Numbered from the stretch's first letter, positions 6,119 through 13,934 are shown. The stretch: 17,531 nucleotides of DNA from Clostridia bacterium (GCA_017501055.1 JAFVXP010000039.1:1-17531), one strand, 5' to 3'. Notes: a model not told the origin generated them from the sequence alone. Numbers and translations are program-made.

Positions 6119-6730
6119 GATGGCGCAGTATCCTAGTTGTCCCTTTGCTGCTGAAAGCGTGCCTAAAAATACGCGTAAAGGCAAATCGATGAAGCTCCTT
6201 GTGCTTGCTGTCTACGCCCAGTTGAGGGTGGGTGCTGGGAGAATAGGTCTGTGGGCGGGCTGTAATGGCATACGGCAATCGACCCACTTACCTTTGGAGG
6301 CTTTCTTCTGTGGGTTCCCGTTAGATACGAGGAGGGCACAGATTAAAGATTAAACCTATCACGCGGTGCATTTTGATGCTGTGGATAGATGTAGCCTGCC
6401 TTGCGTGGATATGGCGGATACAGGTCGTGCCCTGTCGGAGATTAGCTACCGAAGACGGGATTATCCCTGTTGAAATCATATCTGCAAAAGAGGATTAGGC
6501 AGATAAAAAGGGCCATCGAGGAAAACTCCTAGGCTGTTACATGGCTTTTTGACATTATGGCACAAAACGGATTGCAGTGTGGACTTATAGGCAATCAAGT
6601 CCCGAACGCAGTGATGCTTCGGCTTGGACTTTAAAGGGGAACCGCTTCATTGGCGACAAGAAGTAGTCCTTGGGGAAAACCTACTTGACCGCATGCCACA
6701 AAGTTTACGTTTTGTGCCGCCATCTTTTAT
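6119..6730 (+). ncRNA. ole: OLE RNA (Ornate, Large, Extremophilic), about 612 nt
   Basis: This long stretch has no credible gene but many complementary arms. GATGGC (6119-6124) pairs with GCCATC (6719-6724), and right next to it GGCACAAAAC (6559-6568) pairs with GTTTTGTGCC (6709-6718). Other stems include ACCCAC/GTGGGT (6282/6310), CTATC/GATAG (6356/6384), TATCTGC/GCAGATA (6479/6499), GATTGC/GCAATC (6570/6591), AAGTCC/GGACTT (6597/6626) and AAGTAG/CTACTT (6661/6681). OLE RNAs are known to be about 610 nt, to lie between ispA and dxs with the gene for OLE-associated protein A just downstream, and to form a membrane-bound ribonucleoprotein linked to stress tolerance. Size, position and the downstream partner all match. 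The 3' end is inferred from the terminal helix followed by TTTTATT. I identified it by context and fold, not by a covariance search. Confidence 0.92.
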
Positions 6731-6764
6731 TAGGGAACATTACGGATTTTTGAAAAGGAAAATT

Positions 6765-7331
6765 ATGGACGACAAGCCTTCCCCCCGAAGTAAACAGAAG
6801 AAAACCAAAAAGAAGGGTAACACCGGCTGGATTGTTGCCGCATTCTCGATGAGCTTTGTTATTACGGCAATACTCTCCGCAGCAAGCGACAAGGTCGTTA
6901 ATGCTTTGTCGGTTGTCGTTTCGGCGGCAGTTTTGGTTGCTATCATTCTTCTCGGTATTATTTTTGACATAGTCGGTCTTGCGGTTGCTACCGCAGACAT
7001 AAGCCCCTTTAACTCTATGGCGGCAAGAAAGCTTAAAACCGGTCAAAAGGCGGTTTGGCTTATTAACAACGCAGAAAAGGTCTCTTCCTTCTGCAACGAC
7101 ATTGTAGGCGATATTGCAGGTGTCGTCAGCGGTGCTACGGGCGCAGGAATTGCCATCAAGCTGTTTAGCACAATGGACACCGATATTGCGTTTATGCTTA
7201 CGCTTGCGTTAACTTCCCTTATCTCTGCCGTAACAGTCGGCGGTAAGGCTATGGGTAAATCCTTTGCCATAAAATACAACACAAACATCGTACTTATTGC
7301 CGCAAAGATAATTTGCGGTTTCAGAAAATAA
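6765..7331 (+). CDS. oapA: OLE-associated protein A, integral membrane RNA partner
   Basis: OapA binds OLE RNA and holds it at the membrane. The 188-residue protein has a very basic N-terminus (KQKKTKKK at 10-17), suited to RNA or phospholipid contact, and about four membrane helices (roughly 21-40, 46-76, 116-133, 141-160). Between helices two and three is a conserved-looking segment: FDIVGLAVATAD (67-78), PFNSMAARK (81-89), NNAEKV (101-106) and CNDIVGD (110-116), giving a DxxxD pair at Asp112 and Asp116. The layout recalls the membrane domain of CNNM/CorC-type magnesium transporters. The ATG at 6765 is chosen because AAAGGA lies 5 bases upstream; a longer frame from 6624 would run through the OLE RNA. 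The dxs gene follows after 49 bases. Confidence 0.9.
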   Translation: MDDKPSPRSKQKKTKKKGNTGWIVAAFSMSFVITAILSAASDKVVNALSVVVSAAVLVAIILLGIIFDIVGLAVATADISPFNSMAARKLKTGQKAVWLINNAEKVSSFCNDIVGDIAGVVSGATGAGIAIKLFSTMDTDIAFMLTLALTSLISAVTVGGKAMGKSFAIKYNTNIVLIAAKIICGFRK

Positions 7332-7339
7332 ATCTTAAC

Positions 7340-7380
7340 GGAGGACAGTCCGGATTATTCCATCATTCGGATAAAAGACA
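7340..7380 (+). promoter_or_regulatory. dxs translation start region: distant Shine-Dalgarno bridged by a hairpin
   Basis: GGAGGA at 7340-7345 is 35 bases from the dxs ATG, too far to work directly. Between them GTCCGGAT (7348-7355) pairs with ATTCGGAT (7365-7372), 8 bp including two G-U pairs, loop of 9. Folding this stem leaves about 10 bases between the site and the ATG, a normal spacing. No other good site precedes the start. Confidence 0.55.
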
Positions 7381-9246
7381 ATGATCCTCGAAAGAATCAA
7401 TTCACCGAAAGACCTTAAAGCGTTAAAAGAGAGCGAGCTTGCTCTCCTTGCAAGCGAGATTCGAAAGGAACTTTTGGAAACGGTATCGGAAAACGGCGGT
7501 CATTTGGCGGCAAACCTTTGCGTTGTCGAGCTTACTATCGCACTCCACAGAGTTTTCGATTCACCCGAAGACAAATTTATATTTGACGTTGGACATCAAA
7601 GCTACGTTCACAAGCTTTTGACGGGACGCAGAGAAGAATTTCGCAGCTTGCGTAAATTCAACGGCATATCCGGGTTCCCGAAGCGTGATGAAAGCGAGCA
7701 CGACGCTTTCGGTGCAGGTCACAGTTCAACAAGTATTTCCGCCGCCGCAGGTATCGCAGCGGCTAATTTGCTTTGCGGAAAAGAGAATTATACTATTGCT
7801 GTTGTCGGTGACGGTGCTTTCACCGGCGGTATGATATACGAAGCACTTAACAACTGTTCTGAAAACGAACGTCTTATTATCGTTCTTAACGACAACGATA
7901 TGAGCATTTCCCCCAACGTGGGCGGAATGAGCAGATATTTCTCGAAGGATCGTTCGAGTGCAAAATATTTTAACCTCAAGCACGGAATTAAGAGATTTTT
8001 CGCAGGTATTCCCACTATCGGCTCACCGCTTATAAAGGCTTCGACTGCGGTTAAAAACGTTGTTAAGAAGGTTGTTATGAGCCAAAACTTCTTTGAGCAG
8101 TTCGGGCTTACCTATTACGGCCCTCTCGACGGCAACGACGAAAAGCATCTTGAACGTGTTTTCCGTGAGGCAAAGGACGACAAGAAAAGCTGTGTAGTCC
8201 ATATCTGCACCACCAAGGGCAAGGGTTATGCTCCTGCAGAAAAACGTCCCGACCTTTTCCACGGTGTTTCCGGTTTTGATATTGAGTCGGGTAAGATCAA
8301 AGAAAGCTCAAGCGAAAGCTTTTCCGAACGTTTCGGCAAAATTATTTGCGACCAAGCGGAAAAGAACGAGAAGATCGTTGCAATTACTGCGGCTATGCCC
8401 GACGGAACGGGACTTTCACGTTTTGCAAAGCTATTCCCCGACAGATTTTTTGACGTCGGTATTGCCGAACAGCACGCTCTTACCTTTGCATCGGGCATGG
8501 CAACGGAAGGTATTATTCCTGTTTTTGCGGTATACTCGACCTTTATGCAGAGAGCTTACGACCAGCTTATTCACGATGCGGCGCTTCAGAATTTACATAT
8601 AATCGTTATGCTCGACCGTTCGGGGCTTGTCGCTAACGACGGCGCAACGCATCACGGTATTTTTGATACGGCGTTTATTCCCGAGATTCCGAACGTAACC
8701 TTCTATTCCCCCAACAGCTTTGAATCGCTTGAAGAATGTTTTAAAAATGCAATAGAAGCAAACGGTCCCGTTGTTATACGTTATCCCAAGGGAAACGATA
8801 TCGACCTTGGATTTATGACCAAGGACACGCAGTTTGATTACTGTGATTTCGGCTCTTATCCGAAAAATGCGGTCATAACCTACGGCAGACTTACGGAGAA
8901 TGCAATTCAATCCGCAAAAATCTGCGAGGAAAGCGGTTTTGGCACGAGAGTTATCAGCCTTAAGACCCTCTCGCCTATTGAGATCGAACCTATTATGCAG
9001 GCTCTTGACGGTATTAACAATATTGTTTTTGCCGAAGAAGGCATTAAAAACGGCGGTGTGGGTCAAAGATTGTGCTCTATGCTTGCCGAAAGAGGAAGAT
9101 TGCAAAACACAAGATTTATTATAAAGGCTATCGACGGTATATTCCCTCAACACGGAAGTAATAACGAGCTTCTTTCCCTTCTCGGTCTTTCCGCCGAGGA
9201 TATTGCAAAAGCTGTTATGAACAGAGGCGTTGGCGATGAGGCTTGA
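7381..9246 (+). CDS. dxs: 1-deoxy-D-xylulose-5-phosphate synthase
   Basis: Dxs joins pyruvate and glyceraldehyde 3-phosphate with thiamine diphosphate, the first step of the methylerythritol phosphate route to isoprenoids. The 621-residue protein is full length. Diagnostic features are GGHLAANL (His41), GHQSYVHK (from 71), GHSSTS (113-118), the thiamine-diphosphate motif GDGAFTGG (143-150) ending in NN (157-158), DVGIAEQHA with the catalytic glutamate at about 363, and DRSGLVANDGATHHG. The N-terminal residues LERINSPKDLKAL match the usual Dxs start, supporting ATG 7381. It shares the operon with ispA, so early and late isoprenoid steps flank the OLE RNA. Its end overlaps tlyA. Confidence 0.97.
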   Translation: MILERINSPKDLKALKESELALLASEIRKELLETVSENGGHLAANLCVVELTIALHRVFDSPEDKFIFDVGHQSYVHKLLTGRREEFRSLRKFNGISGFPKRDESEHDAFGAGHSSTSISAAAGIAAANLLCGKENYTIAVVGDGAFTGGMIYEALNNCSENERLIIVLNDNDMSISPNVGGMSRYFSKDRSSAKYFNLKHGIKRFFAGIPTIGSPLIKASTAVKNVVKKVVMSQNFFEQFGLTYYGPLDGNDEKHLERVFREAKDDKKSCVVHICTTKGKGYAPAEKRPDLFHGVSGFDIESGKIKESSSESFSERFGKIICDQAEKNEKIVAITAAMPDGTGLSRFAKLFPDRFFDVGIAEQHALTFASGMATEGIIPVFAVYSTFMQRAYDQLIHDAALQNLHIIVMLDRSGLVANDGATHHGIFDTAFIPEIPNVTFYSPNSFESLEECFKNAIEANGPVVIRYPKGNDIDLGFMTKDTQFDYCDFGSYPKNAVITYGRLTENAIQSAKICEESGFGTRVISLKTLSPIEIEPIMQALDGINNIVFAEEGIKNGGVGQRLCSMLAERGRLQNTRFIIKAIDGIFPQHGSNNELLSLLGLSAEDIAKAVMNRGVGDEA

Positions 9247-9964
9247 CAGTTTTCTTGCCGAAAACGGCTTCTTTAACAGCAGAAGCAAAGCACAGTCGGC
9301 AATAGCAAACGGATTTGTTTTCATAAACGGAATTAAGGCAGAAAAGCCCTCACTTTCGGTTGACGGAAGTGAAGATATAAAGGTCATATCCGAGGAAAGA
9401 TTCGTTTCGAGAGCAGGAGAAAAGCTCTCCCACGCCTTGAACGAATTCGGTATATCCGTAAACGGACTTACTGCACTTGATATCGGTGCTTCGACGGGCG
9501 GTTTTACCGATTGCTTGCTCCAGAACGGTGCAAAAAAGGTTTTTGCGCTCGACGTCGGAAAGGCACAGCTTGCCGAAAAGCTCAGGAATGACAGCCGTGT
9601 TACGGTTATTGAGGGTTTTAACGCACGCAACGCAAGGAAAGCGGATTTTGACAGCGATATTGATATTATCGTTATGGACGTTTCGTTTATTTCGCAAACG
9701 CTCATCTACCCTGCCTGTGCGGATATTTTGGATTCGGGAAAGCTTATGATAACCCTTGTCAAACCCCAATTTGAAGCGGGTCGAAGTAATATAGGCAAGG
9801 GCGGTATCGTTAAAGACAAAAACGGAGCTATCATAAAAGAGATTCTCGAAAAGCTCGATTTTGTTGCAAACGAAAATCGTTTTACAAGAATTAGTTTTAC
9901 CGATTCCCCCATTGAAGGCGGAGACGGGAACAAAGAATATTTGGCATTGTTCAAAAAAATATGA
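9236..9964 (+). CDS. tlyA: TlyA family rRNA 2'-O-methyltransferase
   Basis: TlyA-type enzymes methylate ribose 2'-OH of cytidines in 16S and/or 23S rRNA using S-adenosylmethionine; older annotation calls them hemolysins. An S4 domain (RLDSFLAENGFFNSRSKAQS, then FVFINGIKAEKP) precedes an FtsJ-like methyltransferase fold with DIGASTGGFTD at about 82-92, VFALDVG, MDVSFIS and VKPQFEAGR. The ATG at 9236 has AGAGG 8 bases upstream and is preferred to a TTG two codons earlier (9230). The gene overlaps dxs by 11 bases and ends in a four-base overlap (ATGA) with nadK, so expression is tightly coupled. Confidence 0.94.
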   Translation: MRLDSFLAENGFFNSRSKAQSAIANGFVFINGIKAEKPSLSVDGSEDIKVISEERFVSRAGEKLSHALNEFGISVNGLTALDIGASTGGFTDCLLQNGAKKVFALDVGKAQLAEKLRNDSRVTVIEGFNARNARKADFDSDIDIIVMDVSFISQTLIYPACADILDSGKLMITLVKPQFEAGRSNIGKGGIVKDKNGAIIKEILEKLDFVANENRFTRISFTDSPIEGGDGNKEYLALFKKI

Positions 9965-10782
9965 AAAAGAGTGGTTTTATGACGGTTAATAAGGTGCTTC
10001 TCTTCAAAAGTCCCAAAGGAAACGTTCCCGAAGCGGATATTTTGAAAATCGAAGCCAAGCTTGACGAGCTTAACATATTACACGAGCAGTATTCCGAAGG
10101 TATTGATTTTGATTTCGACGCAGTTATTGCTCTCGGCGGTGACGGTACGATGCTTAATGCATCGAGCGTTGCCTTTCGTGCAAACAAGCCCGTTATGTGT
10201 ATTAATTTCGGCACGCTCGGTTATATGAGCGGTCTTGAAAACAGCGAGATCGATATGCTTTCTGCCTTGAAGGACGGTTTCAATACCGAAAAGCGTATGC
10301 TTTTAGATATAAAGGTCGAAAGAAACGGAAGCATCATTGCAAATGCAACGGCATTGAACGAAGCTGTCGTAACAAGACGATCCGACGGCGATATTGCTTC
10401 TATCGAGCTTAAATGCGACGGTGCGACGGTCTGCGCCTACCGTGCAGACGGAATTATTATTGCAACACCGACGGGCTCGAGCGCTTATGCAATGAGCGCA
10501 GGCGGTCCTATTATCGACACAAAGCTCGATGCCTTTGAGGTTTGTCCCATTTGTCCCCATTCGCTTGGCGCAAGGACAATGATCTTCTCGCCGAATTCGG
10601 TGCTCGAGGCGGTCAATCTTAACGATTCGAGAAGCGAAAATCTTTTGCTTTGCGACGGAAAGACGGTTTGTTCCCTCTTGAACGGCGACAGCGTTAAGGT
10701 TGAAAGATCGAGCCGTTCGCTTGAATTGATAAAGCTTAAAAAAGACGCTTTTTACGAAACACTTTATAATAAAATGTCGTGA
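9961..10782 (+). CDS. nadK: NAD kinase
   Basis: NadK phosphorylates NAD to NADP in the cytosol. Signature elements are GGDGTML (residues 59-65), FGTLGYM in the following strand, LNEAVVTR (132-139; NE binds the adenine ribose) and TPTGSSAY (169-176), with GPIID after it. The 273-residue length fits. The start is uncertain: ATG 9961 overlaps the tlyA stop (ATGA), which is typical of coupled operon genes, but ATG 9979 (MTVNKVLLF) is also possible, with GAGTGG just upstream, and brings the protein closer to the first strand of the fold. The end overlaps a GTG that precedes argR. Confidence 0.95.
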   Translation: MKKSGFMTVNKVLLFKSPKGNVPEADILKIEAKLDELNILHEQYSEGIDFDFDAVIALGGDGTMLNASSVAFRANKPVMCINFGTLGYMSGLENSEIDMLSALKDGFNTEKRMLLDIKVERNGSIIANATALNEAVVTRRSDGDIASIELKCDGATVCAYRADGIIIATPTGSSAYAMSAGGPIIDTKLDAFEVCPICPHSLGARTMIFSPNSVLEAVNLNDSRSENLLLCDGKTVCSLLNGDSVKVERSSRSLELIKLKKDAFYETLYNKMS

Positions 10783-10790
10783 GAGTTGAT

Positions 10791-11246
10791 ATGAAAAACC
10801 TAAGACAGTCCAAAATACTTGAATTGATAACCGAATACCGTCTTGACACTCAAGAGGAGCTTCAGGAGAAGCTTAAGGAATGTGGGTTTAACGTTACGCA
10901 GGCGACGGTATCGAGAGATATACGTGAGCTTGGTATTATCAAATCCGAAGGTGATGACGGTGTTTATAAATACCGTACCGTAAAAACAAGAGAGCAATCC
11001 GACGAAGGCGGAAAATTCTCTGCAATATTGCGTCAGACCGTCGCCAACGTTGCTTTTGCAAACAACCTTATTGTTGTCAAGACACATTCGGGCATGGGCT
11101 CTGCCGCAGGTGCTGCTGTTGATTCCATGCAGTTACCCAACGTTATCGGTACGCTTGCCGGCGACGATACTCTGCTTATTATCGCAGCCGACAACGAAAA
11201 CGCAAAGATTATTACAAAAACTCTTAATGAGATGATCGGTAAATAA
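10791..11246 (+). CDS. argR: Arginine repressor ArgR/AhrC
   Basis: ArgR is a hexameric DNA-binding regulator of arginine biosynthesis and catabolism genes that needs arginine as co-repressor. The N-terminal winged helix (RQSKILELITEY, then TQATVSRDIRELGIIKS) and the C-terminal oligomerisation and arginine-binding domain (HSGMGSAAGAAVDS, GTLAGDDTLLII) are both complete. The ATG at 10791 gives a standard 151-residue protein beginning MKNLRQSK, with GAGAG 5 bases upstream; a GTG at 10779 in the same frame overlaps the nadK stop and is the alternative. The nadK-argR-recN order is a common Firmicutes arrangement, and recN starts one base after the argR stop. Confidence 0.95.
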   Translation: MKNLRQSKILELITEYRLDTQEELQEKLKECGFNVTQATVSRDIRELGIIKSEGDDGVYKYRTVKTREQSDEGGKFSAILRQTVANVAFANNLIVVKTHSGMGSAAGAAVDSMQLPNVIGTLAGDDTLLIIAADNENAKIITKTLNEMIGK

Positions 11247-11247
11247 C

Positions 11248-12915
11248 ATGCTGCTTTCTATCTATATTGAGAATATTGCGCTTATAAAGAAGCTCTCTTT
11301 GGAGCCTTCTTCGGGTTTTTGCGCCTTCACGGGCGAGACCGGCGCAGGTAAGAGTATTATTATAGATTCGCTTGGACTTCTTTGCGGTGCAAGAAGCGAC
11401 AAGGATATTATCCGCACGGGCGAGGACGAGGCTTTTGTTGAAGGACTTTTTTCGGTCGAAGACAAAAAAACTCTTAATGCCCTGAAGGAATTTGATATTG
11501 AGCCCGAGGAAGACGGCTGTATTACAATTTCACGCAGGCTTTCACGTGACGGACGTTCGGGTGCAAAGATAAACGGCAGGGCTATTCCCCTTTCCCGTTT
11601 AAGGTCTGTAATGTCAAATCTGCTTTCTATTCACGGTCAGCAGGACACCCTTGCTTTCGCAGATGCAGACAAGCAATTGGCTATGCTCGATTCCTTTGCA
11701 AAGAATGAAAGCGTTTATGACGAATATCTTATAAAATACAATAAATTCAACGATATTAAACGCAGGCTTGATTCGCTTAACGAGGACAGCAAGGAACGTG
11801 AGATACGTCTTGATATGCTTCGTTACAGAATCAACGAGCTTAGGTCTGCCGATATTAAGGTTGGCGAAAAGGACGAGCTTGAATCCGAAAGAAAGCGTCT
11901 TGCGAACATCGAAAAGATAGTTTCACGTGCAGGCGAGGCTTATACTATCCTTTACGGACGTGACGGCGCTGTTTTTGAACAGATCGCAGCGGCTTTCTAT
12001 TCCCTTTCTGCGCTTAACGGTATTATTCCCGAGGCAGAAGAGCTTTCCGAGCGTTTGGATAATGCAAAATATGAAATAATTGACGTTGCCGAATCGCTGA
12101 AAAACTATCTTGAAGCCGACGGTGAAAATCCCGAAAGACGGCTTGATGATTGCGAAACAAGGCTTGAGCTTATCAAGAAGCTTGAATCGAAATACAAGAC
12201 AGATTCCGACAGCTTTCCCGAATTGCTTTCCGATTGGGAAAACGAGCTTAATATCAACGAAAACGGCGAAGAAGAAAAGGAAAGGCTTGTGCTTGAGCTT
12301 AAGACTGCAAAGGCAGAATTGCAAAAGATCGCCGATGCTCTTACCGAAACGAGAAAGAAAGCCTCGGCAGAGCTTTGCAAGCGTGTTACGGAAGAGCTTA
12401 ACGAGCTTGATATGCCCTCGGTCCGTTTTGAGGTTGCCATCGAGCAAAAGGAATTTGCTTCCGACGGTGCAGACGTTGCGGAATTCCTTATAAGCGCCAA
12501 CAAGGGCGAGCTTCCCAAGCCGATGTCTAAAATCGCATCGGGCGGCGAGCTTTCGAGAATTATGCTTTGTCTTAAATGTGTTTTTGCCGACAGCGAAGCT
12601 ATCGGAACGCTTATATTCGACGAAATTGATACGGGTGTTTCGGGCAAGACGAGCGAAAAGATAGGTATACGTCTTAAAAAGGCTTCCGACGGCGGTAAAA
12701 CGCAGGTTATTTGCGTTACCCATTCGGCAATACTTGCTTCCAAGGCAGACGCACATTACAAGATCTCTAAGACCGAAGACGGTGAAAGAACCGTTACAAA
12801 CGTTGTTAAGCTTGACCGAATCGGTAGACGTGACGAGATCGCAAGGATTCTTGGCGGTCTTAATATAACCGAAACGGTTATAAAAGCGGCAGAGGAAATG
12901 CTTGATGAAAAATAA
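11248..12915 (+). CDS. recN: DNA repair protein RecN
   Basis: RecN is an SMC-like ATPase that gathers at double-strand breaks and promotes recombination. The 555-residue protein has Walker A GETGAGKS (29-36), NGRAIPLSRLR, the Q-loop region SIHGQQDTLAF, two long coiled-coil arms (about 150-400, rich in Glu, Lys and Leu heptads), the ABC signature SGGELSR (431-437), and Walker B with DEIDTG (458-463). All are intact. It follows argR by one base. No LexA site precedes it here, unlike in some bacteria, so any SOS response would have to act on a more distant promoter. Confidence 0.96.
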   Translation: MLLSIYIENIALIKKLSLEPSSGFCAFTGETGAGKSIIIDSLGLLCGARSDKDIIRTGEDEAFVEGLFSVEDKKTLNALKEFDIEPEEDGCITISRRLSRDGRSGAKINGRAIPLSRLRSVMSNLLSIHGQQDTLAFADADKQLAMLDSFAKNESVYDEYLIKYNKFNDIKRRLDSLNEDSKEREIRLDMLRYRINELRSADIKVGEKDELESERKRLANIEKIVSRAGEAYTILYGRDGAVFEQIAAAFYSLSALNGIIPEAEELSERLDNAKYEIIDVAESLKNYLEADGENPERRLDDCETRLELIKKLESKYKTDSDSFPELLSDWENELNINENGEEEKERLVLELKTAKAELQKIADALTETRKKASAELCKRVTEELNELDMPSVRFEVAIEQKEFASDGADVAEFLISANKGELPKPMSKIASGGELSRIMLCLKCVFADSEAIGTLIFDEIDTGVSGKTSEKIGIRLKKASDGGKTQVICVTHSAILASKADAHYKISKTEDGERTVTNVVKLDRIGRRDEIARILGGLNITETVIKAAEEMLDEK

Positions 12916-13372
12916 AAGACGCTTGATAATCATTATTACTTCCCTTATTGTCGTTTTTATTACGGCATTTATATTCAGAAGCTCGGGTCAAACGGCAGAT
13001 GAATCCAATGCTATGAGCGATATTTTTGTTGATCTGGTAAAAAAGCCTCTTGAATTTTTCGGTATAAGCGCAAGTGACGATACAATCAGCTTTATAGTCA
13101 GAAAACTTGCTCATTTTTCCGAGTATTTCGTTCTATGTGCAGCTTTTTCGATTGACTTGCTTTGTATTTTCAACAAGAAAGCATTTGTGTTCATTGCGCC
13201 GGTATATTGTTCTGTCGTTGCGGTTTGTGACGAATTTCTTGTGCAAAGTGCAACCGAAGGGCGTTCTCCCGAATTGCGTGACGTATTTATTGATATTTCG
13301 GGTGCAATTCTTGCGCTTTTGGTTATCATAATTATTTACAATTACAGAAAAAATAAAAGCAGGGAGTTTTGA
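12905..13372 (+). CDS. VanZ-like family membrane protein
   Basis: The 155-residue membrane protein has an N-terminal helix (about 6-22), then a helix after RKLAHFSEYFVLCAAF, a third helix around FVFIAPVYCSVVAV, and a fourth (ISGAILALLVIIII). The motif RKxxHFxEY and, further on, DEFLVQSATEGRSPELRDVFID are characteristic of the VanZ family. VanZ itself confers low-level teicoplanin resistance, but most family members have unknown roles and no resistance should be inferred. The ATG at 12905 overlaps the end of recN by 11 bases, with AGAGGA about 9 bases upstream. It is the last gene of the long operon; the hairpin at 13360 follows. Confidence 0.9.
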   Translation: MKNKRRLIIIITSLIVVFITAFIFRSSGQTADESNAMSDIFVDLVKKPLEFFGISASDDTISFIVRKLAHFSEYFVLCAAFSIDLLCIFNKKAFVFIAPVYCSVVAVCDEFLVQSATEGRSPELRDVFIDISGAILALLVIIIIYNYRKNKSREF

Positions 13373-13383
13373 AAAACTCCCTG
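13360..13383. terminator. Convergent terminator hairpin between the VanZ-like and SOS genes
   Basis: An 11-bp stem, CAGGGAGTTTT and its complement around a GA loop, overlaps the VanZ-like stop codon. On the minus strand it is followed by a T-rich tract, so it fits best as terminator of the gene ending at 13391, and probably helps stop the long operon too. Confidence 0.8.
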
Positions 13384-13390
13384 AATTTCA

Positions 13391-13828
13391 TTATAATTGC
13401 AGTACGCCGTAAACCGAGCGTGTGAAGGTATCCAAGGCACGTGTACGGTCACGGTAAAGACTGCTTCGTTCCTTGTACCAGCGTTCCATTAAATCATCGG
13501 CAATACCTATGGTTTTTTCTATGAAGAAGCCTTCTATCAGGTCCTTTTGATAGTCGGTAAGACCGTTCATACCCTTTTCTATCTTTAGCAGCTCACGTTC
13601 GACAACGCTGCGGCGAAAGCGGCAATCATCGATGTCTGCCAGAATATTAATAAGCCTTTCTTCATAGATTTTGTGTTCGGCATCGGCTTCGTCGAGATTC
13701 GAAATTGCCGTTTTACAAGCCGTTTTCTCCGATTCAAGACATTCAAGCTCTGCTTTGAGCGATGAATATGCCGAAACGAGATTTTTCTTTCTTGCGAGTA
13801 GATCTTTTGCGTATTCTCTGTAATCCAT
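13391..13828 (-). CDS. Small regulator-like protein with sigma-70 region 4-like C-terminus, SOS controlled
   Basis: The 145-residue soluble protein has two parts. Residues 1-90 form charged coiled-coil helices (LLARKKNLVSAYSSLKAELE and on). Residues about 93-145 resemble the helix-turn-helix of sigma-70 region 4 (LTDYQKDLIEGFF, then IADDLMERWYKERSSLYRDR), as in phage late regulators of the ArpU/RinA/DUF1492 type. That similarity is by eye, so the function is tentative. The start is ATG 13828, with GAAAGG 6 bases upstream; a TTG at 13834 would leave no spacing. A consensus promoter and a LexA box precede it, so it should be induced by DNA damage. It may be a remnant of an integrated phage, although no other phage gene is present. 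Confidence 0.82.
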   Translation of the reverse strand: MDYREYAKDLLARKKNLVSAYSSLKAELECLESEKTACKTAISNLDEADAEHKIYEERLINILADIDDCRFRRSVVERELLKIEKGMNGLTDYQKDLIEGFFIEKTIGIADDLMERWYKERSSLYRDRTRALDTFTRSVYGVLQL

Positions 13829-13912
13829 TTTCAACCTTTCGTCTTATGTAATCACCATTCGTCTATTCGCTGACACGGATGGAGCTAACCGTAATTCAGC
13901 GTCCGTAAGTCC

Positions 13913-13926
13913 CGAACATTTGTTCG
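13913..13926 (-). promoter_or_regulatory. LexA/DinR operator (SOS box)
   Basis: On the minus strand CGAACAAATGTTCG is a perfect CGAAC-N4-GTTCG palindrome of the Gram-positive LexA type; one more base pair (C/G) extends it on each side. It covers the transcription start of the promoter at 13935-13963, where bound LexA would block transcription. Confidence 0.85.
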
Positions 13927-13934
13927 GTATCGAT

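Noticed and set aside
6117..6353. Open frames inside the OLE region on both strands
   Set aside because: They lack ribosome binding sites and read through conserved-looking RNA stems; the region is better explained as noncoding RNA.
6624..6764. Longer oapA beginning at 6624
   Set aside because: The extra 47 residues come from the OLE 3' domain; the ATG at 6765 has a proper site directly upstream.
8593..9705. 370-residue minus-strand frame opposite dxs and tlyA
   Set aside because: Low-complexity shadow frame opposite two well-identified genes.
11923..12933. 336-residue minus-strand frame opposite recN
   Set aside because: Shadow of recN codon bias; the RecN motifs on the other strand are unequivocal.
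12905..13372. Glycopeptide resistance determinant
   Set aside because: VanZ-like proteins are common in Clostridia, and no van cluster genes are nearby; family membership alone does not indicate resistance.
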